The position numbers and the translations under genes are program-made. From Sulfuritalea hydrogenivorans sk43H (GTDB taxonomy: Bacteria > Pseudomonadota > Gammaproteobacteria > Burkholderiales > Rhodocyclaceae): a DNA stretch of 64,000 nucleotides. Positions 17,689 through 27,317 of this stretch are shown here, piece by piece. The stretch lies in assembly GCF_000828635.1 (NCBI RefSeq), contig NZ_AP012547.1, positions 3,286,001-3,350,000 of the forward strand. The letters run 5' to 3'. Numbering within the stretch: position 1 is the first letter of the stretch; each line of letters starts with the position of its first letter. A model generated the notes under the pieces. That model did no database searches. It was not told the origin of the DNA and was given only the letters and a program-made list of their open reading frames with translations.

Positions 17689-18497
17689 TAAGGGGCAAGC
17701 CGCAGGTCTTCGGTGTAGGGCGCGCTTTTCATGTGGAAGGCCACCGGGCCGGTGGGATGGGCGTGCAGGAACTGGACCACGAACGGGGCATCGGAGGCCA
17801 GCAGATCCTCCGAGGTGCCTTCGGCCTGCACAATGCCATCGTGAAGCAGGTAGGCATAGTCGACCACCTTCAGCGATTCCGAGACATCGTAGGTGACCAC
17901 GATCGAGGTTGCCTTCAATGCATCGTTCAAACGCCGGATCAGCAGCGCGATCACGTTGAGCGAGATCGGGTCGAGGCCGGCGAAGGGCTCGTCGTACATG
18001 GTCAGCATCGGATCGAGGGCGATGGCGCGGGCGAGTGCCACCCGCCGCGACATGCCGCCCGACAGTTCGTTGGGCATCAGGTGCGTGGTGCCGCGCAAGC
18101 CGACCGAATGCAGTTTCATCAGGACCAGGTTATGGATCAACTGGTCCGACAGGTTGGTGAGTTCGCGCATCGGAAAAGCGATGTTGTCGTACACGGAAAG
18201 GTCGCTGAACAGGCCGCCGGCCTGGAACATCAGCCCCATGTTGCGACGCATATCGTAGAGGCCGGCCTGGTCGAGTTCGTGCACGACGCGGCCGTCGACC
18301 TTGACGCAGCCGCGATCCGGCTTGAGCTGCCCGCCGATCAACCGCAGCAGGGTGCTCTTGCCCGAGCCGCCGACACCGAGGATCGCCACGACCTTGCCGC
18401 GTGCAATCTTCATGTTGATGCCGTTGAAAACCTTGTTCTCGCCGAACGAGAAATGGAGATCCTCGATCTCGATCAGGTATTCGGATTCCTGTTCCAT
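17688..18497 (-). CDS. MlaF-like ABC-transporter ATPase with His-to-Tyr in the H-loop
   Basis: ATPase of the Mla/Ttg2 lipid-transport type, 269 residues. Walker A GVGGSGKST (41-49), Q-loop in LMFQAGGLFSDLSVYDNI, signature LSGGM (145-149), Walker B TMYDEP with catalytic Glu170. The switch position normally His reads Tyr203 (VVTYDVSES). The ATG at 18497 is the family start; the longer frame upstream overlaps the neighbouring gene. No MlaE or MlaD gene adjoins it; other Mla-type genes are 37 kb away. The stop TAG straddles the junction with the inserted element at 17421-17688; the inferred uninterrupted site also reads TAG, so the protein end was not altered. It follows the PilZ-like gene by 7 bp. 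Confidence 0.87.
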   Translation of the reverse strand: MEQESEYLIEIEDLHFSFGENKVFNGINMKIARGKVVAILGVGGSGKSTLLRLIGGQLKPDRGCVKVDGRVVHELDQAGLYDMRRNMGLMFQAGGLFSDLSVYDNIAFPMRELTNLSDQLIHNLVLMKLHSVGLRGTTHLMPNELSGGMSRRVALARAIALDPMLTMYDEPFAGLDPISLNVIALLIRRLNDALKATSIVVTYDVSESLKVVDYAYLLHDGIVQAEGTSEDLLASDAPFVVQFLHAHPTGPVAFHMKSAPYTEDLRLAP

Positions 18498-18504
18498 GCC
18501 GTTC

Positions 18505-20004
18505 TCAGCTGTACGACTGCACGAAGAAATTGGCGACGACGAAATCGGCGCCGGATTCGATGGTCTCGCGCGGATGCAAGCGCGAGTTCTTGTCGCCGAG
18601 GGGAAACAGCAGCGCCACCTTGTCCTCGAGCGCATTGGCCGGCAACGCCATGCGGGCGTACTCGCCGACCTCGGGGATGTCGAGCAGCAAGGCTTCGGTC
18701 TGCAGGCCGCCGGCATCGGCAAAGACCGCATGCGGAGTTTTCGACAGGGTTTCGATGCCGATCGAACCCTGGTTCGGCCCGGTGCGGACGTAACGACGGA
18801 CGATGCCGATCAGCCAGTTGTCGCCGCCCTCCGGCTGCATGCCGACCAGCGCGCCGATGCGGATCCAGTCCTGGCGGGAAATGGTGGCCTGCGCACCGAA
18901 GCCGCCCAGGCTGACATCGTCGATCACCCAGGTTTCCAGGCCTTCCTCGCCGCCGGCCCGGCCGGACAGGCGCCGATGCACCGCGGCCAGCCCATTGACC
19001 ACTTTCAACTGCGAACTCATGCGGTGCCTGGCATTGCTGCGCATCGGCGGTTTGGGCGCCCAGCACAGCGCCAGATGCTCCAGCACCGGAATCACCTGGT
19101 CGACTTCGTATTGCGCGCCGAGGTTGATGCCGGGCGGCACGCGGCCTTCGTTCCGGATCTGCTCGATGGTTTTGGCCACTGCCTCGACCGCCCGCGTGCC
19201 GTTGAAAAAGCGCAGGGTCGGCGTCACTTCCGGCAATTTTGCGAGCCGCGTCGGCGGCAGCGGCTTGGCCGCATCGATCCAATACACGTTCTCCGGCCGG
19301 ACTTCCCGGATCAGCGAAAAGAAGGGCAGGAAATAGTTGATGAGGCGCTCGGCGATTTCGATTTCCAGCGGCTGCAGCTTGTCCATCGATGCGGCATGGA
19401 AGACCAGCACCTTGAGGTATTCGGCCTCGATCGTGCCTTCGTTGACGCCGGGATAGAGCTGCAAGGGCTTCTGCGCGGTTTTTGCCTCGACGGCGGCCAG
19501 ATAGACAGTGCCCAGCGACTGCCAGAAGCCGGGGTCGACCGGGCCGTAGCGGAACTGCTTCCACTTGAGTTGCGCCGCCAGGGCATTGATCAACCGACCA
19601 TGGATCATCGGCAATTGCGAGCGGACCGCATCCGCGTCCTTCTTTTCCGCCGCCTGATGGCGGGCAATGCAGTCGAGATAGGCGGCGACCAGCTGCTCCC
19701 AGTAGCCGTGGCAACACTGCCACTGCTTCGATTCCTGGACGCGGCTGAGGCCGACCGATGCCGGATAGTCGCGCCCGAGACGGCGAGCGTGGGTCACGGC
19801 GGCTTCGTCGATCCGGAGGACCAGGTCGATGCGCTGCGGCAGCTTGAAGCTCTCGTCGGCGGCGAGCGATTCGAGCCAGGCGCCCGCATCTTCGACTGCC
19901 GAAAGCGAGCCGCGGCCGGGATTTGCGATCTCGGCGAGGATGCGCTTGGCTTCGCGCGAGTCGGCGAGCGGGTGAACGGTCTTGTTGGAGAAGAATCCGA
20001 GCAT
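18505..20004 (-). CDS. Conserved hypothetical protein with PilZ-like C-terminal motif
   Basis: A 499-residue soluble protein I do not recognise as a named family. Residues 1-330 look helical and mixed, without membrane segments. Near residues 345-368 an RxxxR (RLSGR) is followed by DxSxxG (DVSLGG), the c-di-GMP contact motifs of PilZ domains at a plausible spacing. The following stretch (RIGALVGMQ, WLIGIVRRY) has PilZ-like beta character. It lies between pepA (53 bp) and the MlaF-like ATPase (7 bp) and is likely co-transcribed with both. If the PilZ reading is right, c-di-GMP might modulate a lipid transporter, but that is inference. Confidence 0.65.
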   Translation of the reverse strand: MLGFFSNKTVHPLADSREAKRILAEIANPGRGSLSAVEDAGAWLESLAADESFKLPQRIDLVLRIDEAAVTHARRLGRDYPASVGLSRVQESKQWQCCHGYWEQLVAAYLDCIARHQAAEKKDADAVRSQLPMIHGRLINALAAQLKWKQFRYGPVDPGFWQSLGTVYLAAVEAKTAQKPLQLYPGVNEGTIEAEYLKVLVFHAASMDKLQPLEIEIAERLINYFLPFFSLIREVRPENVYWIDAAKPLPPTRLAKLPEVTPTLRFFNGTRAVEAVAKTIEQIRNEGRVPPGINLGAQYEVDQVIPVLEHLALCWAPKPPMRSNARHRMSSQLKVVNGLAAVHRRLSGRAGGEEGLETWVIDDVSLGGFGAQATISRQDWIRIGALVGMQPEGGDNWLIGIVRRYVRTGPNQGSIGIETLSKTPHAVFADAGGLQTEALLLDIPEVGEYARMALPANALEDKVALLFPLGDKNSRLHPRETIESGADFVVANFFVQSYS

Positions 20005-20057
20005 GAGGGGTCTTTACCGGCGAGTGGGCGCTAGCATAGCTGCTCGGGGCCCCGCTG

Positions 20058-21527
20058 TCATTCCCGCGGCAGCCACTGTGCCAGCAGCGTCAGGCCCCAG
20101 GCGACACCAAAGCCGGTGAGGTCGGACGCCGTGGCGCCGAGGCCGCCGCTGCAACTGGACGCCGAAAGATCGACGTGCAGCCACGGCCGCCCGTGGGTGA
20201 AGCGCTGCAGGAAACGCGCCGCGAGGATGTGGTCGGCTTCGCCGTCGAGGGTGCACTGCTTGACATCGGCCACCTTCGAATCGAGCGCCGGATCGTAGTC
20301 CTCATCCATCGGGAAGACGCAGATCCGTTCCCCGCTGGCCTGCCCGGCGGCCACCGCCAGCGAACCCAGGGCTTCGCTGCTGGCAAATGCACCCGAGTAG
20401 CGGGCACCGAGCGCCACATGCATGGAGCCGGTGAGCGTGGCGAAATCGATCACCAGATCGGGCTTAGCCTTCTTCTTGCCGCCGCTCGCCATGAGCAGCG
20501 TATCGGCCAGTACCATGCGGCCTTCGGCATCGGTGTGCACGACCTCGATGGTGGTGCCGTCCAGCGCCGTGACGATGTCGTTCTGCTTGTAGGCGCCGGG
20601 CGAGAGGTGGTTGTGGGCGATCGCCAGCCAGCAGTCGATGGCCACCGGCAGCTTCATCTCGGCCGCGGCCAAGACCAGTGCCAGCGCCACGGCGGAGCCG
20701 TTCATGTCTTCGTGCATGCCGGCCATGTAGCGCGCAGGCTTGAGGTTGTGGCCGCCGGTGTCGAAGCAGATGCCCTTGCCGACCAGCGCCACGGACTTTT
20801 TCGCGGACTTCGGTTTCCACGACAGATGCACGATGGCGGCATCTTCGTGGTGCGAGCCCTGAGCCACGGCGCAGAACGCCCCCGCGCCCATTTTCCTGAG
20901 TTGCCTGAAATCAAATTCCTCGATGCCCAAGCCGGCATCTTTCGCCACACCGCGAATACGCTTGCGGTAGGTGGCCGGCGTCAATTCGTTTGGCGCCAGG
21001 GCCGTCAGTTCGCGCGCCAGCACGTTGGCACGCGCCAAGGCCACAACCGGGGCAAGGTCGGAAAGCTTGAGCGCACAGAACAGATCGATCTGCGCCAGCG
21101 CCACCGCCGGCTTCTTCTTGCGCACCGGCAGCGGCACGCCGTTGATCTGCGCCACATAGGCCGCGTCGCGCGCCACATCGTCCATGCCATCGCCCGGTGC
21201 GACCCAGATCGCAATGGACTTCGGTGTCTCGTCAAGCAGCAGCATCACCGCCTTGCGCACTCGCGTCAGCCGTTCGAAACGGGACAGCGTGGGATCGGCC
21301 ATCAGCAGCGCAAGCCGCCGGCCGCCGGACAGATCGAGGACCAGCGGCGTCTTGGCCAGTTCCTTCGGCTTCAGCGCCTTGCGTTTCAGCACCGCCAGCC
21401 ATTGATCCCGCTGCGGCAGATCAGGCGGCAGCGCATCGCCGGCAGGCAGGATGACGAGGCCGTGGGTGGCGTGATCCAGCTGCGAATACCGGCGTGCGGG
21501 CTGCAATGCGATGCGGGGGAGCGTCAT
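20058..21527 (-). CDS. M17 leucyl aminopeptidase family protein
   Basis: Two-metal aminopeptidase of 489 residues. Metal and catalytic residues are in place: GKGICFDTGG (Lys, Asp), HEDMNGSA (Asp), and HTDAEGRMVLAD, equivalent to the family signature NTDAEGRLVLAD (Asp, Glu, Arg). The N-terminal half is divergent, as usual for M17. I start at 21527 (MTLPRIALQPARR) because the upstream codon at 21578 would run over the thyA start region. It is divergent from thyA by 49 bp. It probably belongs to the PepA/PepB side of the family but the exact paralogue is unclear, so no symbol is given. Confidence 0.92.
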   Translation of the reverse strand: MTLPRIALQPARRYSQLDHATHGLVILPAGDALPPDLPQRDQWLAVLKRKALKPKELAKTPLVLDLSGGRRLALLMADPTLSRFERLTRVRKAVMLLLDETPKSIAIWVAPGDGMDDVARDAAYVAQINGVPLPVRKKKPAVALAQIDLFCALKLSDLAPVVALARANVLARELTALAPNELTPATYRKRIRGVAKDAGLGIEEFDFRQLRKMGAGAFCAVAQGSHHEDAAIVHLSWKPKSAKKSVALVGKGICFDTGGHNLKPARYMAGMHEDMNGSAVALALVLAAAEMKLPVAIDCWLAIAHNHLSPGAYKQNDIVTALDGTTIEVVHTDAEGRMVLADTLLMASGGKKKAKPDLVIDFATLTGSMHVALGARYSGAFASSEALGSLAVAAGQASGERICVFPMDEDYDPALDSKVADVKQCTLDGEADHILAARFLQRFTHGRPWLHVDLSASSCSGGLGATASDLTGFGVAWGLTLLAQWLPRE

Positions 21528-21576
21528 GAACGATTCCAGTAAAATGGATGGCCGATTATAAGTCCCGCCGTCATCC

Positions 21577-22371
21577 ATGCGCCCCTACCTTGACCTGATG
21601 CGCCACGTACTCGACCACGGGCACGAGAAATCCGACCGCACCGGCACGGGCACCCGTTCGGTCTTCGGCTGGCAGATGCGCTTCGACCTGGCCGAGGGCT
21701 TCCCGCTGCTCACCACCAAGAAGCTGCACCTGCGCTCGATCATCCACGAACTGCTGTGGTTCCTGCAGGGCGACACCAACATCCGCTACCTCAAGGAAAA
21801 CGGTGTCTCGATCTGGGACGACTGGGCCGATGCCAACGGCGACCTCGGCCCGGTGTACGGCCACCAGTGGCGGCACTGGCCGGCCAGGGACGGCAGCGAG
21901 ATCGACCAGATCACGCAACTGATCGAGGGACTGAAGCAGAATCCGGATTCGCGCCGGCACATCGTTTCGGCCTGGAACCCGGCCGACATTCCGCAGATGA
22001 AGCTGCCGCCCTGCCACGCGCTGTTCCAGTTCTATGTGGCCGACGGCAAGCTCTCCTGCCAGCTCTATCAACGCAGTGCCGACATCTTCCTCGGCGTGCC
22101 CTTCAACATTGCGTCCTATGCGCTGTTCACGCTGATGGTGGCGCAGGTCTGCGACCTCGCGCCCGGCGACTTCGTGTGGACCGGCGGCGACTGCCACCTC
22201 TACTCGAACCACATGGAGCAGACCCGCCTGCAACTCGCGCGCGAGCCGCGCCAGCGCCCGACCATGCTGCTGAACCCTGCGGTGAAAGACATCTTCGGCT
22301 TCCGCTACGAGGATTTCACGCTGCAGGGCTACGACCCGCATCCGCACATCGCGGCGCCGGTGGCGGTGTGA
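21577..22371 (+). CDS. thyA: ThyA, thymidylate synthase
   Basis: Makes dTMP from dUMP with methylene-tetrahydrofolate as donor and reductant. 264 residues, identical to the classic enzyme length. Catalytic Cys in [12 protein letters not shown]; substrate-binding segments [38 protein letters not shown] and GDCHLYSNH all present. The product dihydrofolate is recycled by FolA, whose gene is often adjacent in this group but here is 14.6 kb away, beyond the glycogen genes. Its last codons overlap the GTG start of glk. Confidence 0.97.
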   Translation: MRPYLDLMRHVLDHGHEKSDRTGTGTRSVFGWQMRFDLAEGFPLLTTKKLHLRSIIHELLWFLQGDTNIRYLKENGVSIWDDWADANGDLGPVYGHQWRHWPARDGSEIDQITQLIEGLKQNPDSRRHIVSAWNPADIPQMKLPPCHALFQFYVADGKLSCQLYQRSADIFLGVPFNIASYALFTLMVAQVCDLAPGDFVWTGGDCHLYSNHMEQTRLQLAREPRQRPTMLLNPAVKDIFGFRYEDFTLQGYDPHPHIAAPVAV

Positions 22372-23300
22372 TCCTTTGCGGCGACATCGGCGGCACCAAG
22401 ACCCTGCTCGGTCTGTTTCAGGGCGATGAACTGCGCGTCGATCGCCGTATCGCCAACGCCGACTTTCAGGATTTCGCCAGTCTGCTGGCAAGCTTCCTTG
22501 CCGAGACGCGGACCGATCCGTCGCTGATCCGTGGCGGCTGCCTCGCCGTGGCCGGGCCGATTGCCGATGACGGCCGCTCGGCACGGCTGACCAATCTGCC
22601 GTGGACCATCGACAGCGATGCGCTGGCGCACGACTTCGGCTTGCCCGTCCTGCACCTGGCGAATGACTTTGCCGCCGCGGCGCTGGGTGCGGTCACCGCG
22701 TCCTCCGCACATAAGGCCACCCTGCAATCGGGAGCGCCGCTGGCCGCGGCGCCGCGCCTCGTCGTCGGCGCCGGCACCGGCCTCGGCATGGCCATCGTCC
22801 TGCCGCAAGACGGGCGATGGCGGGTGCTTGCCGGCGAGGGCGGCCATGTCGCCTTCGCGCCGGCGGATGGCGAGCAGGCGGCGCTGTGGAGTTTTCTTAA
22901 TGCACGACACGGCCGCGTTACCTGGGAACGGGTAGTTTCGGGACCGGGGCTGACATCCATCCACGCGTTCATCGCCGGCATCGAGTTGCCGCCGGAGGAG
23001 ATTGCGACCCGCGCACTCGACGATCCGGACACGCTAGAACGCCGCTCGCTGAATATGTTCCTCGCCGCATATGGCGCCTTCGCCGGCGACATGGCGCTGG
23101 CCTGCCTGCCACGAGGCGGCGTATTCCTGGCCGGCGGCATCGCCGCCAGACTGTTGCCGGCGCTGCAACACGGCCCCTTCCTTGCCGCCTTCAATGCCAA
23201 GGCCGAACATGCCGCCATCGCCGCGCGCATGCCGGTTCACGTCGTCACCGATCCGCTGCTCGGCCTGCGCGGCGCAGTACTCCTCGCATCCAAAGCTTGA
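22368..23300 (+). CDS. glk: Glucokinase
   Basis: Phosphorylates glucose with ATP, feeding glucose-6-phosphate into glycolysis or glycogen synthesis. 310 residues, bacterial Glk/ROK-unrelated type. Motifs: ATP-binding [16 protein letters not shown] at the N-terminus, [47 protein letters not shown] with the zinc-free Glk pattern, and [11 protein letters not shown]. The GTG at 22368 overlaps the thyA stop (GTGA), which decides the start. A dispersed 26-bp motif lies at codons for RRIANADF. First gene of the glucan block. Confidence 0.94.
   Translation: MILCGDIGGTKTLLGLFQGDELRVDRRIANADFQDFASLLASFLAETRTDPSLIRGGCLAVAGPIADDGRSARLTNLPWTIDSDALAHDFGLPVLHLANDFAAAALGAVTASSAHKATLQSGAPLAAAPRLVVGAGTGLGMAIVLPQDGRWRVLAGEGGHVAFAPADGEQAALWSFLNARHGRVTWERVVSGPGLTSIHAFIAGIELPPEEIATRALDDPDTLERRSLNMFLAAYGAFAGDMALACLPRGGVFLAGGIAARLLPALQHGPFLAAFNAKAEHAAIAARMPVHVVTDPLLGLRGAVLLASKA
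22441..22466 (-). repeat. Dispersed 26-bp motif, copy 4 (in glk)
   Basis: Minus orientation with one mismatch to the recG copy (GTTGGCG for GCTGGCG). It is antisense to glk and is read as RRIANADF. Confidence 0.6.
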
Positions 23301-23326
23301 TGTTTGTCAATATCCCGTCATATAGT
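23297..23326 (+). promoter_or_regulatory. Probable sigma-70 promoter of the DUF2934 gene
   Basis: TTGATG (23297-23302), an 18-bp spacer, and TATAGT (23321-23326), starting at the glk stop codon and about 48 bp before the DUF2934 start. Confidence 0.45.
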
Positions 23327-23374
23327 GAGCGCAGCATGGTAGTTGGATAAAGCCACAGTCAGGAGGAGGCAAAT

Positions 23375-23734
23375 ATGGCAACCACCAGGAGCAGTACAAA
23401 AGCGCCGCCCGCCAAGCGATCGACACCGGCAAAGGGTGTCGCCAGGACCAAGCCGGCAACCACGGCGGCCAAGCCGAAGCCCATCGCCAAAGTGAGTGCG
23501 GCGAAAGCGGCGGTCCCGAAGGCGGCACCAAAGGCAGCAGCGGCAAAGCCGAAACGCGCGAGCGCCAAAAAGGCGGCCGGTATTCCGTCGGAGCAGCGCA
23601 GGAACTATATCGAGATGGCCGCTTACTACATCGCCGAGCGGCGCGGCTTTGCGCCGGGGAATCCGCTGGAAGACTGGGTGCAGGCCGAGGCCGAGATCGA
23701 TCGGCTGCTGGCCGAAGGCCGGGTGGGCCAGTAG
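23375..23734 (+). CDS. Histone-H1-like Lys/Ala-rich tail fused to DUF2934 domain
   Basis: A 119-residue basic protein. Residues 1-72 are Lys/Ala/Pro-rich repeats (KPTTAAKPK, AAPKAAAAKPKR) like bacterial H1-type DNA-binding proteins. Residues 75-115 match DUF2934: RRNYIEMAAYYIAERRG, then PLEDWVQAEAEID. The start at 23375 has AGGAGG six bases upstream, and a good promoter precedes it. A role in nucleoid binding is likely from the tail; DUF2934 proteins often occur near glycogen and carbon-storage genes, as here, but their role is unknown. It converges with glgB, 18 bp away; a GC hairpin in the gap lacks a T-run. Confidence 0.85.
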   Translation: MATTRSSTKAPPAKRSTPAKGVARTKPATTAAKPKPIAKVSAAKAAVPKAAPKAAAAKPKRASAKKAAGIPSEQRRNYIEMAAYYIAERRGFAPGNPLEDWVQAEAEIDRLLAEGRVGQ

Positions 23735-23752
23735 GGTATTGAGCGGGGCCGC

Positions 23753-25906
23753 TCAGGCCGGTAGCAACACCAGCGCCGCCAGCGGCGGCAAGGTCAGTGT
23801 CAGCGAAGCCGGGAATCCCATCCAGGAGCGGGATTCCGCGGTCACGCGGCCGCCGTTGCCCAGATCGCTGCCGCCGTAGTGGGCGGAATCGGTGTTCAGC
23901 CGCTCAAGGTAATCCTGTGCCAGCGGTACGCCGAGGCGATAGCCATGGCGCGGCACCGGCGTGAAGTTCAGCACCACCACGGCATGGCGGCCGTCGCGTG
24001 TGCGGCGCAACCAGCTCACCACCGATTGGTCGGCATCGTGGCAGTCGATCCACTGAAAGCCCGCGGAGGAAAAGTCCAGTTCATGCAAGGCCGGTTCATG
24101 CACATAGAGATGGTTCAACTCGCGCACCAGGCTTTTTACCCCGGCGTGGAGGGGATACTGGAGCAGATGCCAGGGGAGTTCTTCCGCCGCTCGCCATTCC
24201 CACGACTGGCCGATTTCGGCGCCCATGAACTGCAGCTTCTTGCCCGGCGCCATCATCTGGTAGGCCAGCAGCAGGCGCAGGTTGGCAAAGCGTTGCCATT
24301 CATCGCCCGGCATCTTGCCCAGCAGCGAACCCTTGCCATGCACCACCTCGTCGTGCGACAGGGGCAGCACGAAGTTCTCGGTGTAGGCGTAGAGCTGGCC
24401 GAAGGTCAGCCGCTCGTGCTGGTAGCGCCGATACACCGGATCGTGCTGCATGTAGTCCAGCGTGTCGTTCATCCAGCCCATGTTCCATTTCATCGAGAAT
24501 CCGAGACCGCCGAGCCAGGTCGGCCGCGACACCATGGGCCAGGCCGTGGATTCCTCCGCAATGGTCAGCGCTCCGGCGAAGTCGCCGTGCACCATTTCAT
24601 TCAGCTCGCGCAGGAAGGCGATGGCTTCGAGGTTCTCGCGCCCGCCATGCACATTGGGCGTCCATTCGCCGGCCTTGCGCGAGTAGTCGAGATAGATCAT
24701 CGACGCCACGGCATCGACACGCAGGCCGTCGATGTGGAACTCGGACAGCCAGTAATACGCCGAGGACAGCAGGAAGCTCCTGACCTCGTTGCGCCCGTAG
24801 TTGAAGACATGCGTGCCCCAGTCGGGATGCATCTTCTGCTTCGGATCGGCGTGTTCGTAGAGCGCCGAGCCATCGAAATGGGCCAGCGCCCAGTCGTCGG
24901 CCGGAAAGTGTCCGGGTACCCAGTCGAGCAGCACGCCGATGCCGGCCTGATGCAGGCTGTCGATCAGGAAGCGCAGGTCGTCGGCGCTGCCGAAGCGCGA
25001 ACTCGGGGCGAAGAAGCCGGTGCACTGATAGCCCCAGGATTCGTCGAGCGGATGTTCCATCAGCGGCAGGAATTCGACATGCGTGTAGCCCAGCTCGACG
25101 AGGTAGGGCACCAGCCGCGCCGCCAGCTCGCGGTAGCTGTAGAAGCTGCGGTCGGGATGGCGCATCCAGCTGCCCAGATGCATTTCGTACACGCTCATCG
25201 GCGCGGACAGCCAGTCGCGCGTGCTCCTCGCCTCCATCCAGCCGCTGTCATTCCAAGCGTGCTGCGTCGCCGGCGTTACGCGACAGGCCGTGGCGGGGCG
25301 CCGCTCGAAGGCCAGCGCGTAGGGGTCGCTCTTGAGCCGCAGCGCCCCGCTGCCGCGCACGCGCAACTCGAAGCGATACAGCGCACCGGCGGCCAGTTCC
25401 GGAATGAACAATTCCCAGACACCGGATGCGCCCAGGGTCGACATGGGATGGGCGCGGCCATCCCAGCCATTGAAATCGCCCACCACCGAGACCCGTTCGG
25501 CATTCGGCGCCCAGACGCGAAAACAGATGCCGGCAATGCCTTCGCGGGTCCCCGGCACCGCGCCAAGCGTGCGCCAGGCCTGACGCAAGCGTCCGGCATT
25601 GAACAGGAACAGGTCGTCGGCCGGCGGCTGCGGCGGGAACGCGTAGGGATCGTATTGCCTCACGCCATCGATGTCCAGGCGCCACGGCCGGGGCGGAGGC
25701 GAGGTTCCCCGCCATTCGAACAGGTCCGAACCGCTGCGGCGTTTCAGCGGCGCCCACTCGCCATTGGCCAGCGCCACCGCGACCGATTTCACATGCGGAC
25801 GGAATACCCGCAGCCGCCAGCCGGCGCCCTCGGCATGGAGACCGAGCACCGCAAACGGATCATGTTCGCGCGCTTCGAGCAATGCGGCGCAGGCAAGGTC
25901 TGGCAT
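23753..25906 (-). CDS. glgB: GlgB, 1,4-alpha-glucan branching enzyme
   Basis: Introduces alpha-1,6 branches in glycogen. 717 residues, typical of bacterial GlgB with two N-terminal CBM48-like domains (first from about 12 to 105, second with [25 protein letters not shown]). The GH13 catalytic core has [22 protein letters not shown], nucleophile Asp in [17 protein letters not shown], acid Glu in [14 protein letters not shown], and [15 protein letters not shown] for the third carboxylate. It starts at the ATG at 25906 and is divergent from glgC; the 63-bp region to the glgC leader ORF must contain both promoters. Confidence 0.97.
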   Translation of the reverse strand: MPDLACAALLEAREHDPFAVLGLHAEGAGWRLRVFRPHVKSVAVALANGEWAPLKRRSGSDLFEWRGTSPPPRPWRLDIDGVRQYDPYAFPPQPPADDLFLFNAGRLRQAWRTLGAVPGTREGIAGICFRVWAPNAERVSVVGDFNGWDGRAHPMSTLGASGVWELFIPELAAGALYRFELRVRGSGALRLKSDPYALAFERRPATACRVTPATQHAWNDSGWMEARSTRDWLSAPMSVYEMHLGSWMRHPDRSFYSYRELAARLVPYLVELGYTHVEFLPLMEHPLDESWGYQCTGFFAPSSRFGSADDLRFLIDSLHQAGIGVLLDWVPGHFPADDWALAHFDGSALYEHADPKQKMHPDWGTHVFNYGRNEVRSFLLSSAYYWLSEFHIDGLRVDAVASMIYLDYSRKAGEWTPNVHGGRENLEAIAFLRELNEMVHGDFAGALTIAEESTAWPMVSRPTWLGGLGFSMKWNMGWMNDTLDYMQHDPVYRRYQHERLTFGQLYAYTENFVLPLSHDEVVHGKGSLLGKMPGDEWQRFANLRLLLAYQMMAPGKKLQFMGAEIGQSWEWRAAEELPWHLLQYPLHAGVKSLVRELNHLYVHEPALHELDFSSAGFQWIDCHDADQSVVSWLRRTRDGRHAVVVLNFTPVPRHGYRLGVPLAQDYLERLNTDSAHYGGSDLGNGGRVTAESRSWMGFPASLTLTLPPLAALVLLPA

Positions 25907-25969
25907 GGGTATATATTCGAAGGGTTTTTTTGCTATCGTGCAGATTGTAGCCGCAACGGAGGGATCACC

Positions 25970-26044
25970 ATGCAGTCGATTACAGGGACGGGCGGCACCA
26001 GAGGTTTCCTGCAGGCAATGGCAAGCGAGGATATCCGTCGATGA
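25970..26044 (+). CDS. Short leader ORF coupled to glgC
   Basis: A 24-codon frame ([15 protein letters not shown]...) whose ATG follows GGAGGG by seven bases. Its TGA overlaps the glgC ATG (ATGA). glgC itself has only a weak ribosome site, so translation may be delivered by termination-reinitiation from this ORF. No run of a regulatory amino acid is seen. It could instead be the start of a longer GlgC N-terminus lost by frameshift, but GlgC is complete without it. Confidence 0.45.
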   Translation: MQSITGTGGTRGFLQAMASEDIRR

Positions 26045-27300
26045 ATACCAGCGAACTCACCCGCGGCAGCTTCGCCATCATCCTGGCCGGTGGGCGCGGC
26101 AGCCGCCTGATGCAACTCACCGACTCGCGTTCGAAGCCGGCGGTACCCTTCGGCGGCAAATTCCGCATCATCGACTTCACGCTGTCGAACTGCGTCAATT
26201 CCGGCATCCGCCGCATCGGTGTCGCCACGCAGTACAAGGCACAGAGCCTGATCCAGCACCTGCAGCGCGGCTGGAGCTTTCTCGACGGCCGTTTCCACGA
26301 GTTCATCGACATCCTGCCGGCACAGCAGCAGGTTGGCGAAAACTGGTATCAAGGCACGGCGGATGCGGTATTCCAGAACCTGGCCCTGATTCGGCGCAAC
26401 CGGCCGAAACATGTGCTGGTGCTTTCCGGCGATCACGTCTACAAGATGGATTACGGCCGCATGCTGTCCGAGCATGTGCATCGCCAGGCCGATCTCAGCG
26501 TCGCTTGCATCGATGTGCCGCTCGCCGAAGCCAGCGAGTTCGGAGTCATGCACGTCGGCGACAACCAGCGCATTTCCGCCTTCGTCGAAAAGCCGGCGAA
26601 CCCGCCTCCGATGCCGGGGCGACCCGACCGGGCGCTGGCCAGCATGGGGGTCTATGTCTTCAATGCCGACTTCCTCTACGAGCAGCTGATCCGCGACCAC
26701 GACGACCCGCACTCGTCGCGCGACTTCGGCAAGAACGTGATCCCGCATTGCGTCGAGCGCTATCGCGCGTTCGCGCACAATTTCGCCAACTCCTGCGTCG
26801 GCATGGACAGCAGCGGCATTCCCTACTGGCGCGACGCCGGCACCATCGACGCCTACTGGGAAGCCAACATGGAGCTGACCAAGGTCACCCCCGAACTCAA
26901 TCTCTACGACGACGACTGGCCGATCTGGACCCATCAGGAACAACTGCCGCCGGCCAAGTTCGTTTTCGACGACGAAGGCCGGCGCGGCATGGCGGTCGAT
27001 TCCCTGGTCTCGGGCGGCGACATCATCAGCGGCGCCGTCGTGCGCAAGTCGCTGCTGTTCTCCCGCGTCCATGTACACAGCTTTGCCGAGATCGAGGAAT
27101 CGGTGGTCCTGCCCGACGTGCACATCGGACGCGGCGCAAAGCTGCGCCGGGTGGTCATGGACAAGCATTGCCGCGTTCCCGAAGGCATGACCATCGGTTA
27201 CGACGTCGAGGCCGACCGCAAGCGCTTCCATGTCAGCGAAAACGGCATCACCCTGGTGACGCCGGAAATGCTGGGCCAGAAGATCCATCACATCCGATAA
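26041..27300 (+). CDS. glgC: GlgC, glucose-1-phosphate adenylyltransferase
   Basis: Makes ADP-glucose, the committed step of bacterial glycogen synthesis; usually an allosteric tetramer. 419 residues. Signatures: nucleotide loop [37 protein letters not shown] in the first 45 residues, [29 protein letters not shown] with the glucose-1-P region FVEKPANP, and [20 protein letters not shown]-terminal left-handed beta-helix (about 300-400) is present. The ATG at 26041 overlaps a 24-codon leader frame. It is the first main gene of glgC, GH57, GH57, glgP, pgi, glgA, folA on the plus strand. Confidence 0.97.
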   Translation: MNTSELTRGSFAIILAGGRGSRLMQLTDSRSKPAVPFGGKFRIIDFTLSNCVNSGIRRIGVATQYKAQSLIQHLQRGWSFLDGRFHEFIDILPAQQQVGENWYQGTADAVFQNLALIRRNRPKHVLVLSGDHVYKMDYGRMLSEHVHRQADLSVACIDVPLAEASEFGVMHVGDNQRISAFVEKPANPPPMPGRPDRALASMGVYVFNADFLYEQLIRDHDDPHSSRDFGKNVIPHCVERYRAFAHNFANSCVGMDSSGIPYWRDAGTIDAYWEANMELTKVTPELNLYDDDWPIWTHQEQLPPAKFVFDDEGRRGMAVDSLVSGGDIISGAVVRKSLLFSRVHVHSFAEIEESVVLPDVHIGRGAKLRRVVMDKHCRVPEGMTIGYDVEADRKRFHVSENGITLVTPEMLGQKIHHIR

Positions 27301-27317
27301 AGCGAAACGGGATTGCT

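Noticed and set aside
23735-23752. Terminator between the DUF2934 gene and glgB
   Set aside because: A GC hairpin overlaps the gap, but no T-run follows on either strand.
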